From Flavipsychrobacter stenotrophus (GTDB lineage: Bacteria > Bacteroidota > Bacteroidia > Chitinophagales > Chitinophagaceae), in assembly GCA_947379685.1 (NCBI GenBank), contig CANCOG010000165.1, positions 1-9,312 of the forward strand: DNA of 9,312 nucleotides, given 5' to 3'. Both the position numbers and the translations under genes were made by a program. Positions 1-6,269 of this stretch are shown in pieces (position 1 is the stretch's first letter; each line of letters starts with the position of its first letter). The notes beneath the pieces were generated by a model that saw only the letters and a list, made by a program, of their open reading frames with translations, made no database searches and was not told where the DNA came from.

Positions 1-87
1 TTATAAGTCAAGTGCAAAAGCCATCATGACAGGCGATTGGTGCCGTACATTTTCAGCAAGCGGCAGTCCCCTCACAGAATTTGTACT

Positions 88-95
88 TAATTTTG
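88..95 (+). promoter_or_regulatory. candidate Bacteroidetes -7 element (TAATTTTG) of the GSCFA gene
   Basis: TAATTTTG matches the Bacteroidetes -7 consensus TAnnTTTG. It ends four bases before the ATG at 100, so a start site a few bases downstream would give a leaderless or nearly leaderless mRNA. No convincing -33 TTG/TTTG lies at 19-23 bases upstream, which lowers confidence. The TAA inside the motif is also an in-frame stop for the downstream gene, so translation cannot begin further upstream. The rest of 1-99 holds no recognisable gene. Confidence 0.4.
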
Positions 96-99
96 GCGA

Positions 100-1074
100 A
101 TGCAATTCACTCTTAAGCTTGATATACCTGTTTTGCCCAGGACGATAGGGTATTCTGATTCTATTTTGCTTACTGGTTCGTGCTTTACGGAGCATATTTC
201 CGACAGGTTGCAGCAGCATAAGTTCCGGGTATTGTCAAATCCTCACGGTATACTGTTCAATCCGTTGAGCGTGGCAAGTAGTCTTGATGGCTACCTCGCA
301 GGGAAAGAGTATGGGCACAATGATCTTTTTTACCTGAATGAGTTGTGGAACAGCTGGGACCATCATACGCGATTTTCGGATATTGATGCGGATGTGGCGC
401 TGGCGGGTATCAATGCATCGCAACGGGCAGCAACTGTAACATTGAAGGAAGCCGGTTGGCTGATCATCACTCTTGGATCAGCTTTTCAGTACTATCTAAA
501 AGAAAATGGGCAGCCTGTAGCTAACAATCACAGGGCTCCATCGCAGTGGTTTGAAAAACGGCTGCTGGGTATAGATACAATTAGGGAAGCCTTGGGTAAT
601 ACCCTGCAACAGTTGTTTACAGTAAATCCTTCTATAAATGTACTGTTTACAATAAGTCCTGTAAGGCATATTAGGGATGGGGTTGTTGAGAATAACCGCA
701 GTAAGGCCCGGTTAATAGAAGTGGTGCATACACTTTGCCAGAATTTTGAGCAGGTTCATTATTTTCCGGCTTATGAGTTGCTGATAGATGTTTTGCGAGA
801 CTATAGATTTTATGATATAGACTTCGTTCACCCCAATTTTATGGCCACCAGCTATGTTTGGGAGCGATTTGCTGCATCATGTATCGGCGTAGAGCATCAT
901 GGCCTGATGAAAGAAATAAATGAAATTGTAACGGCGAGCAAGCACCGGCCACGGTTTCCTGAAACCGAAGCACATAAAAAATTCATGGAACGCCACGCAA
1001 CTGCAGTTAAGGCACTGTTGCATCGATTTCCTTTCCTTGATCTGCAGCAAGAACTTTTTTATTTTGATAATTGA
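100..1074 (+). CDS. GSCFA domain-containing protein (SGNH/GDSL-like hydrolase relative)
   Basis: A 324-residue protein of the GSCFA family, related to GDSL/SGNH esterases. The family signature GSCF is at residues 26-29 just after a hydrophobic strand (SILLTGSCF); S27 sits where the SGNH nucleophile is expected. Further family-like blocks are TLGSAF (124-129), TISPVRH with the following DG..ENNRSK (184-202), and YFPAYELLID...DFVHPN (221-246), where D241-x-x-H244 matches the terminal Asp-His of the SGNH triad. There is no signal peptide or membrane segment, so a cytoplasmic location is inferred. Length is typical of the family. The ATG at 100 is the only sensible start because an in-frame stop lies at 88-90. 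The substrate is unknown; the family is common in Bacteroidetes and largely uncharacterised. The next gene has its own promoter, so this one is probably monocistronic. Confidence 0.9.
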   Translation: MQFTLKLDIPVLPRTIGYSDSILLTGSCFTEHISDRLQQHKFRVLSNPHGILFNPLSVASSLDGYLAGKEYGHNDLFYLNELWNSWDHHTRFSDIDADVALAGINASQRAATVTLKEAGWLIITLGSAFQYYLKENGQPVANNHRAPSQWFEKRLLGIDTIREALGNTLQQLFTVNPSINVLFTISPVRHIRDGVVENNRSKARLIEVVHTLCQNFEQVHYFPAYELLIDVLRDYRFYDIDFVHPNFMATSYVWERFAASCIGVEHHGLMKEINEIVTASKHRPRFPETEAHKKFMERHATAVKALLHRFPFLDLQQELFYFDN

Positions 1075-1162
1075 TGATTAGTGTGCTTTTTTAGCGGGCT
1101 GCAAGTGAGCGGATTCTCTCTAATTTCGTACATTTGTTAAAGTAACAATGAAAATTAATTTT

Positions 1163-1196
1163 TTGAACATCTTTTGGTGAAACGACATTAATTTTG
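1163..1196 (+). promoter_or_regulatory. candidate Bacteroidetes promoter for the response regulator gene
   Basis: TAATTTTG at 1189-1196 matches the -7 consensus TAnnTTTG, and a TTG at 1163-1165 lies 23 bases upstream, at the long end of the usual -33 spacing. Transcription would begin near 1200-1203, giving a leader of about 75 bases before the ATG at 1276. This is pattern matching only. Confidence 0.5.
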
Positions 1197-1275
1197 CAAT
1201 TTGTACCTGATTTTATAAATACCAGATTTGATTCAAGTTTTAACTGACCCGGCAAATACATTGAGTGTTACTGAT

Positions 1276-1674
1276 ATGAGCAATTCCGCGCGATTCATTG
1301 TTATTGATGACGACCCACTGAACAACACGATCTGCAGGCTGACGATTAAAAAAGCGCTTGGAGGAGTTGACGTAAAGACGTTTACTGACGCTACACAAGG
1401 CTTACAATATATTGACCAGGAATATTCAAGTCCTGCACCTGAAGGCGAACCATCTACTGTACTTTTCCTGGATATTAATATGCCAATTATGAATGGATGG
1501 GAGTTCTTAGAGAAATACGAATGTCTGAACCATACTGTAAAGAGTAATATAAAGGTATATATCCTTTCATCGTCGGTTGATGACAGGGATATTGAAAAAG
1601 CACAAGCCAATAAAAATATTGTCAATTATCTAGCCAAGCCAATAACTAAGGAGACGATCATTAATATCACCTGA
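1276..1674 (+). CDS. single-domain response regulator (CheY-like receiver)
   Basis: A 132-residue protein consisting only of a receiver domain. The acidic pocket is D11-D12-D13 after strand 1 (FIVIDDD). The phosphoacceptor is D66 in LFLDINMP, the switch Ser is S98 in YILSSS, and the conserved Lys is K121 in LAKPI. All residues needed for phosphotransfer are present. No DNA-binding, HPt or enzymatic output domain follows, so it probably acts by protein contact or as a phosphorelay intermediate. No histidine kinase is in the window, so it is an orphan here. I chose the ATG at 1276, which starts six residues before the first beta strand; an in-frame TTG at 1228 would add 16 residues (MIQVLTDPANTLSVTD) that are not part of the receiver fold. 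Known partners of such proteins in Bacteroidetes are often hybrid kinases, but nothing here identifies the partner. Confidence 0.9.
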   Translation: MSNSARFIVIDDDPLNNTICRLTIKKALGGVDVKTFTDATQGLQYIDQEYSSPAPEGEPSTVLFLDINMPIMNGWEFLEKYECLNHTVKSNIKVYILSSSVDDRDIEKAQANKNIVNYLAKPITKETIINIT

Positions 1675-2097
1675 TCATCAGTATTATCCTTGATTTATTT
1701 TGATAAAGCCTGGCAACGGGCATAGTCATTTTGTAGTCCTGCAATTGCGGGACTATTGTTGTTTGTGCCAAACGAAGTCCAATGGATATCGAATGCTTTT
1801 GGAAAAAGGCGGATAAAAGGAATGGCGCCGTTCGGGTGTTTATGGTTATAAATGCTGTGTGAAACGATTATTTGCGGCGCACTATTGTTTCGTAAATACA
1901 ACATGTTCCAAGTATTGTATTCCTCCTAAATTTTTGAAAGCGGCTAAATATGGAACTGGCCAACATGGATCAGAACAAAGTCACTTCTTACGCACTATAC
2001 CTGATGAGGGCACTTGACGAACTTGTGGATATTGTATGAGGGAAGATATTCAAGATGCCACCTTGCCATTCCGGGCTAAAAAAAGTAAATCTGCTGT
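1675..2097. other. convergent intergenic region, no confident gene
   Basis: About 420 bases between the convergent receiver and DUF4159 genes. It holds a tandem-hairpin structure (1734-1773), a weaker stem GAAACGAT/ATTGTTTC at 1861-1868 and 1884-1891, and two weak ORFs. One is a minus-strand frame of 69 codons (1695-1904) that runs through the hairpins and matches no family I recognise. The other is a plus-strand frame of 29 codons (1950-2039; MELANMDQNK... ending DELVDIV), protein-like and helical but too short to assign; a stop lies just upstream in frame. Either may be a gene remnant or chance. The motif CTATTGTT occurs at both 1753-1760 and 1882-1889. Confidence 0.5.
1734..1773 (+). repeat. 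tandem hairpins, possible terminator or divergent REP-like copy
   Basis: Stem 1 pairs TAGTCCTGC with GCGGGACTA around loop AATT (1734-1755, nine base pairs including one T-G wobble). After a short T-rich spacer (ATTGT, 1756-1760) a second stem pairs GTTTG (1761-1765) with CAAAC (1769-1773). It lies 60 bases after the receiver stop codon, so it could end that transcript, but there is no clean U tract. The hairpin-spacer-hairpin layout and the CTATTGTT motif resemble the element at 7752-7811. Confidence 0.45.
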
Positions 2098-2790
2098 CTA
2101 CTGAGGCGTGGCCACGGGTGTTTTATTGTCGGTATTGGAGAATACATACTGCACGAGGTTGGCGCCCATCTGGAGGGCGGCCATGTGTTTTTCGGGTGGG
2201 TCACGGTGAACATCGAAGTCTTCCCAGCCATCACCGAGGTCGGTTTCGTAGCTGTAAAAACATACCAGTCTGCCCTTGTAAATGAGGCCATACCCCTTGG
2301 GTGGCTTGCCATCGTGCTCGTGAATTTTGGGCAGGCCGTTATTGAAATTGAATTTCTGATGATAGATGGGATAAGTGAAGGGTAGTTCCACCAGATCTAT
2401 TTCAGGGAATACTTTTTTCAAGGCAGGGCGCACATAGGGGTCGAGGCCATAATTGTCATCTATGTGCAGGAAACCACCTCCTTCAAGGTATTTTCTCAGG
2501 TTCTGGGCCTCTGCGTCGCTTAGCGCCCAGCGGCCATGGCCGGTCATATGAATGAAGGGGAAATTGAAAATATCTGTACTTCCAACCTCTACCCTTGCTT
2601 CAACCGGATTGAAGCTGGTATGCAGCTGTTCGTTACAGAAATTTGCCAGATTTTTAAGGGATGTGGGATTTGCATACCAGTCGCCACCACCGTTGTATAT
2701 GAGCAATGCCAGCTTCATACTTTGGGCCGATGCTCCAAAAAACAACAGCATAGTTGCTGCCAGTAACACAAATCTCTTACTCCCTGCCAT
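2098..2790 (-). CDS. exported DUF4159 domain-containing protein
   Basis: A 230-residue protein with an N-terminal signal peptide: basic MAGSKR, hydrophobic core to about residue 19, likely signal peptidase I site after ASA (22). The mature part is a DUF4159 domain: LALLIYNGGGDWYANP (27-42), FIHMTGHGRW (79-88), LRKYLEGGGFLHIDDNYG (98-115), and DLGDGWED (184-191). The family has a fold related to class I glutamine-amidotransferase/ThuA proteins, but no Cys-His-Glu triad is evident, so a non-enzymatic or binding role is plausible; function is not known. A periplasmic location is inferred. The start overlaps the last 14 bases of rsmE, so translation is likely coupled to it and both share the promoter upstream of rsmE. 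The tail after residue 219 (NTDNKTPVATPQ) is low in structure. Confidence 0.9.
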   Translation of the reverse strand: MAGSKRFVLLAATMLLFFGASAQSMKLALLIYNGGGDWYANPTSLKNLANFCNEQLHTSFNPVEARVEVGSTDIFNFPFIHMTGHGRWALSDAEAQNLRKYLEGGGFLHIDDNYGLDPYVRPALKKVFPEIDLVELPFTYPIYHQKFNFNNGLPKIHEHDGKPPKGYGLIYKGRLVCFYSYETDLGDGWEDFDVHRDPPEKHMAALQMGANLVQYVFSNTDNKTPVATPQ

Positions 2791-3505
2791 CGTTTATCAT
2801 GTTAAAATGCGCACAGGCTGCTATTGCAGCGGTTTCGGTACGCAGCCTCTGGTTACCCAGTGACACTGGTTTGAACCCGTAAGATACGGATAAACTTACT
2901 TCATCGGTCCGGAAATCTCCCTCGGGGCCAATAAGTATAACAGCTTCCGTTCCCGGGTTTAACAGTTCAGCCAGGGGTTTACGCTCCTTTTCTGAAATAC
3001 AATGGGAAATAAACCGGTCATTGATATGGCAGTATTTCTTCAGTACATCGGCCAAGGGCATAATATCGGTTAGCTCGGGCATAAAATCCTGCTGGCTCTG
3101 CAACAATGCCGAGGTAAGGAGTTTTTCCCACCTGTCGTGCCTGAAGTGTACTTTTTCGGACCTGGCAGCAAAAATAGGGGTAACTGTTGCTACTCCCAGT
3201 TCGGTTGCTTTTTCCAGCAACCATTCATTCCGGCTGTTATTTTTTGTGAAAGCGACGCACAAGTGCAGTTGATGGGCAGTCCGGATATTAGATTCCAGAT
3301 TACTGAGCACCACATCGCAGGAGTGCCTTTCCGCAGTTCTGATGGTGGCCAGGGCTGTGTTTCCCTTTCCATCTGTAATAGTGACCTTATCTCCCGCTTC
3401 CATGCGCAGTACCTGCCATATATGTTTTGCAGTGGCGTCGTCGAGGGTAATAGTGGTGTTTTCTTTTAGAGGGCCGTTGTAGTAAAATCGGTGCAATTCG
3501 GGCAT
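2777..3505 (-). CDS. rsmE: 16S rRNA (uracil-1498-N3)-methyltransferase RsmE
   Basis: A 242-residue SPOUT-family methyltransferase that methylates N3 of U1498 in 16S rRNA using S-adenosylmethionine. The N-terminal PUA-like RNA-binding part starts MPELHRFYYN, with HIWQVLRMEAGDKV at 28-41. The central segment has CVAFTKNNSRNEWLLEKATELGV (83-105), the family's K..R.e.i..KatELGv pattern. The C-terminal SAM-binding knot shows IGPEGDF (192-198; the usual form is GPEGG-F) and SLGNQRLRTETA (215-226; usually LG.RILRTETA). Length is normal. It is the first gene of a two-gene unit: its last 14 bases contain the start of the DUF4159 gene. A candidate -7 element ends four bases before the ATG. Confidence 0.96.
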   Translation of the reverse strand: MPELHRFYYNGPLKENTTITLDDATAKHIWQVLRMEAGDKVTITDGKGNTALATIRTAERHSCDVVLSNLESNIRTAHQLHLCVAFTKNNSRNEWLLEKATELGVATVTPIFAARSEKVHFRHDRWEKLLTSALLQSQQDFMPELTDIMPLADVLKKYCHINDRFISHCISEKERKPLAELLNPGTEAVILIGPEGDFRTDEVSLSVSYGFKPVSLGNQRLRTETAAIAACAHFNMINDGRE

Positions 3506-3509
3506 GGTG

Positions 3510-3517
3510 CAAAAATA
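3510..3517 (-). promoter_or_regulatory. candidate -7 element (TATTTTTG) of the rsmE unit
   Basis: Read on the minus strand the sequence is TATTTTTGCACCATG: a match to TAnnTTTG followed, after exactly four bases, by the rsmE start codon. This is the same spacing as at the GSCFA gene. No clear -33 TTG is seen. If used, the transcript would be leaderless or carry only a few leader bases. Confidence 0.45.
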
Positions 3518-3599
3518 AAAATAAATTACTAACCTAAAACTTATCAGCTATAACATTATGATTTCATTTACGGTTTATTTAAGTGTCGGGTTCAGGGGA

Positions 3600-4178
3600 T
3601 TAACGTAAAACCATCTGGTTTTCCGCAATCATTTTTCTCAGGTTGAGCAAAGCATAACGCATTCTGCCGAGCGCTGTATTAATACTCACGCCGGTAAGTT
3701 CAGATATCTGCTTGAAACTCTGATCTGCATATATACGCAATACTATTACTTCGCGCTGTTCTTCCGGCAGGGCTTCCACCAGTTTCCTCACGCTGTCGTG
3801 CACCTGGCGTTTTTCGATGCCGTCGGATGCCATATCACCGGCGCCAAATAGTACAGAAATATCCTGTCCATCGGGTAAAGTAACATTTACATGTTGCCTT
3901 GCGCGGCGGAAATGATCCATGCACAGGTTGTGCCCAACCCGAATTGCCCAGGGCAGGAATTTACCCTGTTCGTCGTAACGACCCGCTTTAATAGTTTTAA
4001 TGATCTTTAAAAAGGTATCCTGAAAAATATCTTCCGCCAGGAATTTATCTTTTACGAGCATGTATATAGACGTGTAAATCTTGTCCTTATACCTGTGAAT
4101 CAAAACTTCAAGGGCCTGCTCATGGCCATTGGAAAAGGCTTGTGCCAACTGGGCATCAGAATAGTGGGAAAGCTGCAT
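3600..4178 (-). CDS. ECF-type RNA polymerase sigma factor (sigma-70 family)
   Basis: A 192-residue group IV sigma factor. Region 2 spans about 24-95: core-binding LIHRYKDKIY (26-35), region 2.2-2.3 AEDIFQDTFLKIIK (48-61), and the -10 recognition helix FLPWAIRVGHNLCMDHFRR (74-92). A linker of about 35 residues, some acidic, leads to region 4 (128-183) with LPEEQREVIVLRIYADQSF (137-155) and the helix-turn-helix KQISELTGVSINTALGRMRYALLNLRK (156-182). Both domains are complete and there is no C-terminal extension. No anti-sigma gene is adjacent: rsmE follows on the same strand after 94 bases with its own promoter, and the upstream neighbour is divergent. The regulon and signal are therefore unknown. 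A perfect palindrome upstream (4332-4345) may contribute to its control. Confidence 0.94.
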   Translation of the reverse strand: MQLSHYSDAQLAQAFSNGHEQALEVLIHRYKDKIYTSIYMLVKDKFLAEDIFQDTFLKIIKTIKAGRYDEQGKFLPWAIRVGHNLCMDHFRRARQHVNVTLPDGQDISVLFGAGDMASDGIEKRQVHDSVRKLVEALPEEQREVIVLRIYADQSFKQISELTGVSINTALGRMRYALLNLRKMIAENQMVLR

Positions 4179-4313
4179 AGTTCTACTGTTTAAAACGTCA
4201 CGTAAATGATTACGCCATTCGTTAGGGATTGATTAAAGTAGATGTCTATGCGCTATAGAGAAAAGTTTAGATTATGAAATATGATGCAAAAAAGGAAAAA
4301 AAACTGAAACTAC

Positions 4314-4321
4314 CAAAAATA
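4314..4321 (-). promoter_or_regulatory. candidate -7 element (TATTTTTG) upstream of the sigma factor gene
   Basis: Minus-strand TATTTTTG fits TAnnTTTG and lies 135 bases upstream of the sigma ATG. There is no good -33 TTG at the expected distance; instead the palindrome at 4332-4345 occupies the spacer and the -33 edge. Weak support. Confidence 0.3.
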
Positions 4322-4331
4322 TTTTAACAGC

Positions 4332-4345
4332 AGTTTCCGGAAACT
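4332..4345. promoter_or_regulatory. perfect 14-base palindrome, candidate operator
   Basis: AGTTTCCGGAAACT reads identically on both strands. It lies 10 bases upstream of the candidate sigma-factor -7 element, a position where a dimeric regulator could act. It is flanked on both sides by TTTAAC (4323-4328 and 4345-4350). No regulator can be named from the sequence. Confidence 0.4.
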
Positions 4346-4582
4346 TTAACCGTTTGTAAATAATAAGACGGATAAATGGGGTAAAACGTTGGTTTTTTTT
4401 GAAAATATTTTATTTAGACACCTTTTCACCTGCCCGTTTCTCTTTGAGAGTGGAAGAAGTCTCCCCCCAAGCCAGGAAGCAGGATTGTTGTTTTTAAGTA
4501 AGGTGTGGAATTGGATGGAGGTGGGAATAGTAAAACATGTGGAATCAAATAAACAGTACTTTTAGGGCTGTAACTACTATTT

Positions 4583-5323
4583 ATGCAGACAACAGGAAAT
4601 ACTATACTTATTACAGGCGGCACATCGGGAATAGGGCTTGCTTTTGCGAAGAAGTTTTTGGAGCTCGGGAATACAGTAATTATTTGCGGACGCAGGCAGG
4701 ACAGGCTGGTGCAGCTAGCGGAAAGTTATCCGGGGTTGGTAACCAGGCAATGCGATGTTTCCAATACGCAGGAACGTGAAGCACTTTATAGCTGGATTGC
4801 GGGGACTTACCCAGCCACTAATATATTGATCAACAATGCCGGAATTCAGCTGGTTACTGATCTCACAAAGCCTGTGGACCTGGACCGGGTAAGGGGCGAA
4901 ATGGAAACTAATTTTATTGCACCACTTCATCTGGCTTCGTTGTTTGCAGGGCATCTGGCTGCGCTGTCTAACAGTGCGATCATCAACATTTCTTCGGGTC
5001 TGGCGTTCGTGCCAATTGCCTTTATGCCGGTGTATTGTGCTACCAAGGCGGCTATTCATTCGCTTACACTTTCTTTGCGTCACCAGTTGCGCGATACACA
5101 GATAAAAGTATTTGAGATCGCACCACCTTCGGTAGATACTGAGTTGGGTCATGACCGGAGAGAAGACAAGAGTCAGACCCATGGCGGGATTCCGATCAGT
5201 GAGTTTCTTGCCGAGGCCATGGTGGCCATTGAAGAAGATACTCTTGAGGCGGCTGTAGGTATGTCAAAAAACCTGAGGGCAAAGAGGGAAGAGCTGTTTA
5301 GTGTGATCAATAGCGGGTTTTAA
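4583..5323 (+). CDS. short-chain dehydrogenase/reductase, DltE-like
   Basis: A 246-residue classical SDR with a single Rossmann domain. The cofactor motif TGGTSGIG is at 11-18. GRR at 36-38 after strand 2 provides basic residues that favour NADP(H). D58-V59 precedes the adenine pocket, and NNAG is at 84-87. The catalytic set is N110, S138 (INISSG), Y151 and K155 (YCATK). The overall pattern, including the PPSVDTEL segment after the active site (residues 181-188), resembles the DltE-type oxidoreductases (COG3967); the substrate is not known and there is no dlt operon here. The protein is cytoplasmic, with no signal peptide. The start at 4583 places the first beta strand at residue 7, as usual for the family. 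It is transcribed away from the sigma gene and has no plus-strand neighbour close enough to be an operon partner. Confidence 0.93.
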   Translation: MQTTGNTILITGGTSGIGLAFAKKFLELGNTVIICGRRQDRLVQLAESYPGLVTRQCDVSNTQEREALYSWIAGTYPATNILINNAGIQLVTDLTKPVDLDRVRGEMETNFIAPLHLASLFAGHLAALSNSAIINISSGLAFVPIAFMPVYCATKAAIHSLTLSLRHQLRDTQIKVFEIAPPSVDTELGHDRREDKSQTHGGIPISEFLAEAMVAIEEDTLEAAVGMSKNLRAKREELFSVINSGF

Positions 5324-5420
5324 ACAGACAATGGGGCGGGAGTACATTTAGATGCCGATTAGTTTTTATTTTTGGGGGTGGAGTGTGTCGTGCCCCTACT
5401 GGGCTTGTCGAGATGGGAAT

Positions 5421-5470
5421 TTATGTCACAGGGCTTCACCCTGTGCTAATATATCTCGGCCTTTCAGGCC
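5421..5470 (+). repeat. two-hairpin REP-like intergenic element, copy A
   Basis: TTATGTC (5421-5427) leads into stem CACAGGG/CCCTGTG (5427-5433, 5439-5445) with loop CTTCA. A 12-base spacer CTAATATATCTC follows, then stem GGCC/AGGCC-type pairing (5458-5462 with 5466-5470) whose loop region reads TTTCA. The element at 7752-7811 shares the lead, the loop style, the spacer start CTA and the two-stem layout. It sits downstream of the SDR stop and could also stop transcription, though no U tract follows. No associated transposase is in the window. Confidence 0.6.
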
Positions 5471-5513
5471 TGTAAAATCCCTGGGCTGATGACTTTACAA
5501 TGGATCCCCTTAT

Positions 5514-5549
5514 TTTGAGAACCTGATTGTAAAAATTTTGCTACGTTTG
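5514..5549 (+). promoter_or_regulatory. candidate Bacteroidetes promoter of the cyclophilin gene
   Basis: TACGTTTG (5542-5549) matches TAnnTTTG. TTTG at 5514-5517 lies 24 bases upstream, slightly beyond the usual spacer. The predicted start near 5555 leaves a leader of about 40 AT-rich bases before the ATG at 5595. Confidence 0.5.
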
Positions 5550-5594
5550 TAAACTACTTTTTGTATAAATATTTAACCACAATAATAATTGACA

Positions 5595-6269
5595 ATGAAG
5601 AAATTACTGCTTACCCTCACTATGCTTGCCTGCGTTACATCTGGTGTTTTGGCTCAAAAGAACAAAGTAAAAATTGAAACTGAATACGGTGATATAGTAG
5701 TGATGTTGTACGATAACACACCTAAGAATACCGAAAACATGCTTACCCAGGCTGCTGCGCATACTTATGACAGTACATTGTTTCACCGTGTGATACCCAG
5801 CTTTATGATTCAGGGTGGTGACCCGGATTCAAAGCATGCCAAGCCGGGGCAGATGCTCGGTAACGGTGGTTTGAAGTTTACGATACCGGCAGAGATAAAC
5901 GATACGAATTTCCATAAGAAGGGCGCATTGGGTGTTGCCAGGGATAACAACCCGGACAAGTCGGGTTCCGCGAGCCAGTTCTACCTGGTAGTGGGTAAGG
6001 TGTGTACCGATGATGAGCTCAATAATATTGAGAAAAGAACCGGCAGGAAATTCACAGAGTCGCAGAGGCAGGTGTACAAGACAGTCGGTGGTACTCCGCA
6101 CCTCGATGGCAATTACACTGTGTTCGGTGAGGTGTTAGAAGGTCAGGATATTGTGGACAAAATTTCTCTGGAAGCTCGCGACCACAGTGACAGGCCTAAC
6201 AAGGATATTCGCATACTTAGTTTGCACAAGATGAAGAAAAAAAGGAAGAAATTCCTGGGTATATTTTAA
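5595..6269 (+). CDS. exported cyclophilin-type peptidyl-prolyl cis-trans isomerase
   Basis: A 224-residue protein that catalyses cis-trans isomerisation of Xaa-Pro bonds, probably in the periplasm. Residues 1-20 (MKKLLLTLTM.., ending VLA) form a signal peptide with likely cleavage before Q21; C13 does not sit in a good lipobox. The cyclophilin domain runs from about 25: FHRVIPSFMIQGGDP (63-77) contains the catalytic Arg (R65) with F70 and Q73; SQFYLV is at 127-132; HLDGNYTVFGEV is at 169-180. The residue equivalent to Trp121 of human CypA is H169 and the equivalent of His126 is Y174, substitutions seen in bacterial enzymes that bind cyclosporin poorly. Between FYLVVG and HLDG there is an insert of about 35 charged residues. 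The C-terminus is strongly basic (KKKRKK at 214-219). I chose the ATG at 5595 over an in-frame TTG at 5589 because it begins the standard signal peptide. A hairpin terminator follows. Confidence 0.94.
   Translation: MKKLLLTLTMLACVTSGVLAQKNKVKIETEYGDIVVMLYDNTPKNTENMLTQAAAHTYDSTLFHRVIPSFMIQGGDPDSKHAKPGQMLGNGGLKFTIPAEINDTNFHKKGALGVARDNNPDKSGSASQFYLVVGKVCTDDELNNIEKRTGRKFTESQRQVYKTVGGTPHLDGNYTVFGEVLEGQDIVDKISLEARDHSDRPNKDIRILSLHKMKKKRKKFLGIF

Larger units (their letters stand above)
4179..4582. other. divergent intergenic region between sigma factor and SDR genes
   Basis: About 400 AT-rich bases. On the minus strand TATTTTTG (4321-4314) matches the -7 consensus and would give the sigma gene a leader of roughly 130 bases. 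A perfect 14-base palindrome lies at 4332-4345. Further right are A/T runs, including eight T at 4393-4400, and a C6 run near 4463-4468. I found no TAnnTTTG match on the plus strand for the SDR gene, so its promoter is unassigned. No gene is visible. Confidence 0.5.

Noticed and set aside
1..219. Minus-strand 72-codon frame at the left edge
   Set aside because: Most of it lies antisense to the conserved GSCFA N-terminus (including the GSCF motif), and its product matches no family I know.
1228..1275. TTG start giving the response regulator 16 extra residues
   Set aside because: The ATG at 1276 gives a normal receiver N-terminus, and the extra residues show no conserved pattern.
1233..1625. 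Minus-strand 130-codon frame
   Set aside because: Antisense shadow of the receiver domain, which carries the full set of phosphorylation residues.
4715..5182. Minus-strand 155-codon frame
   Set aside because: Antisense to the SDR gene; Cys-, Arg- and Trp-rich composition without motifs, typical of a shadow frame.
5589..5594. TTG start of the cyclophilin two codons upstream
   Set aside because: The ATG at 5595 begins a standard MKKLLL signal peptide; a rare start codon is not needed.
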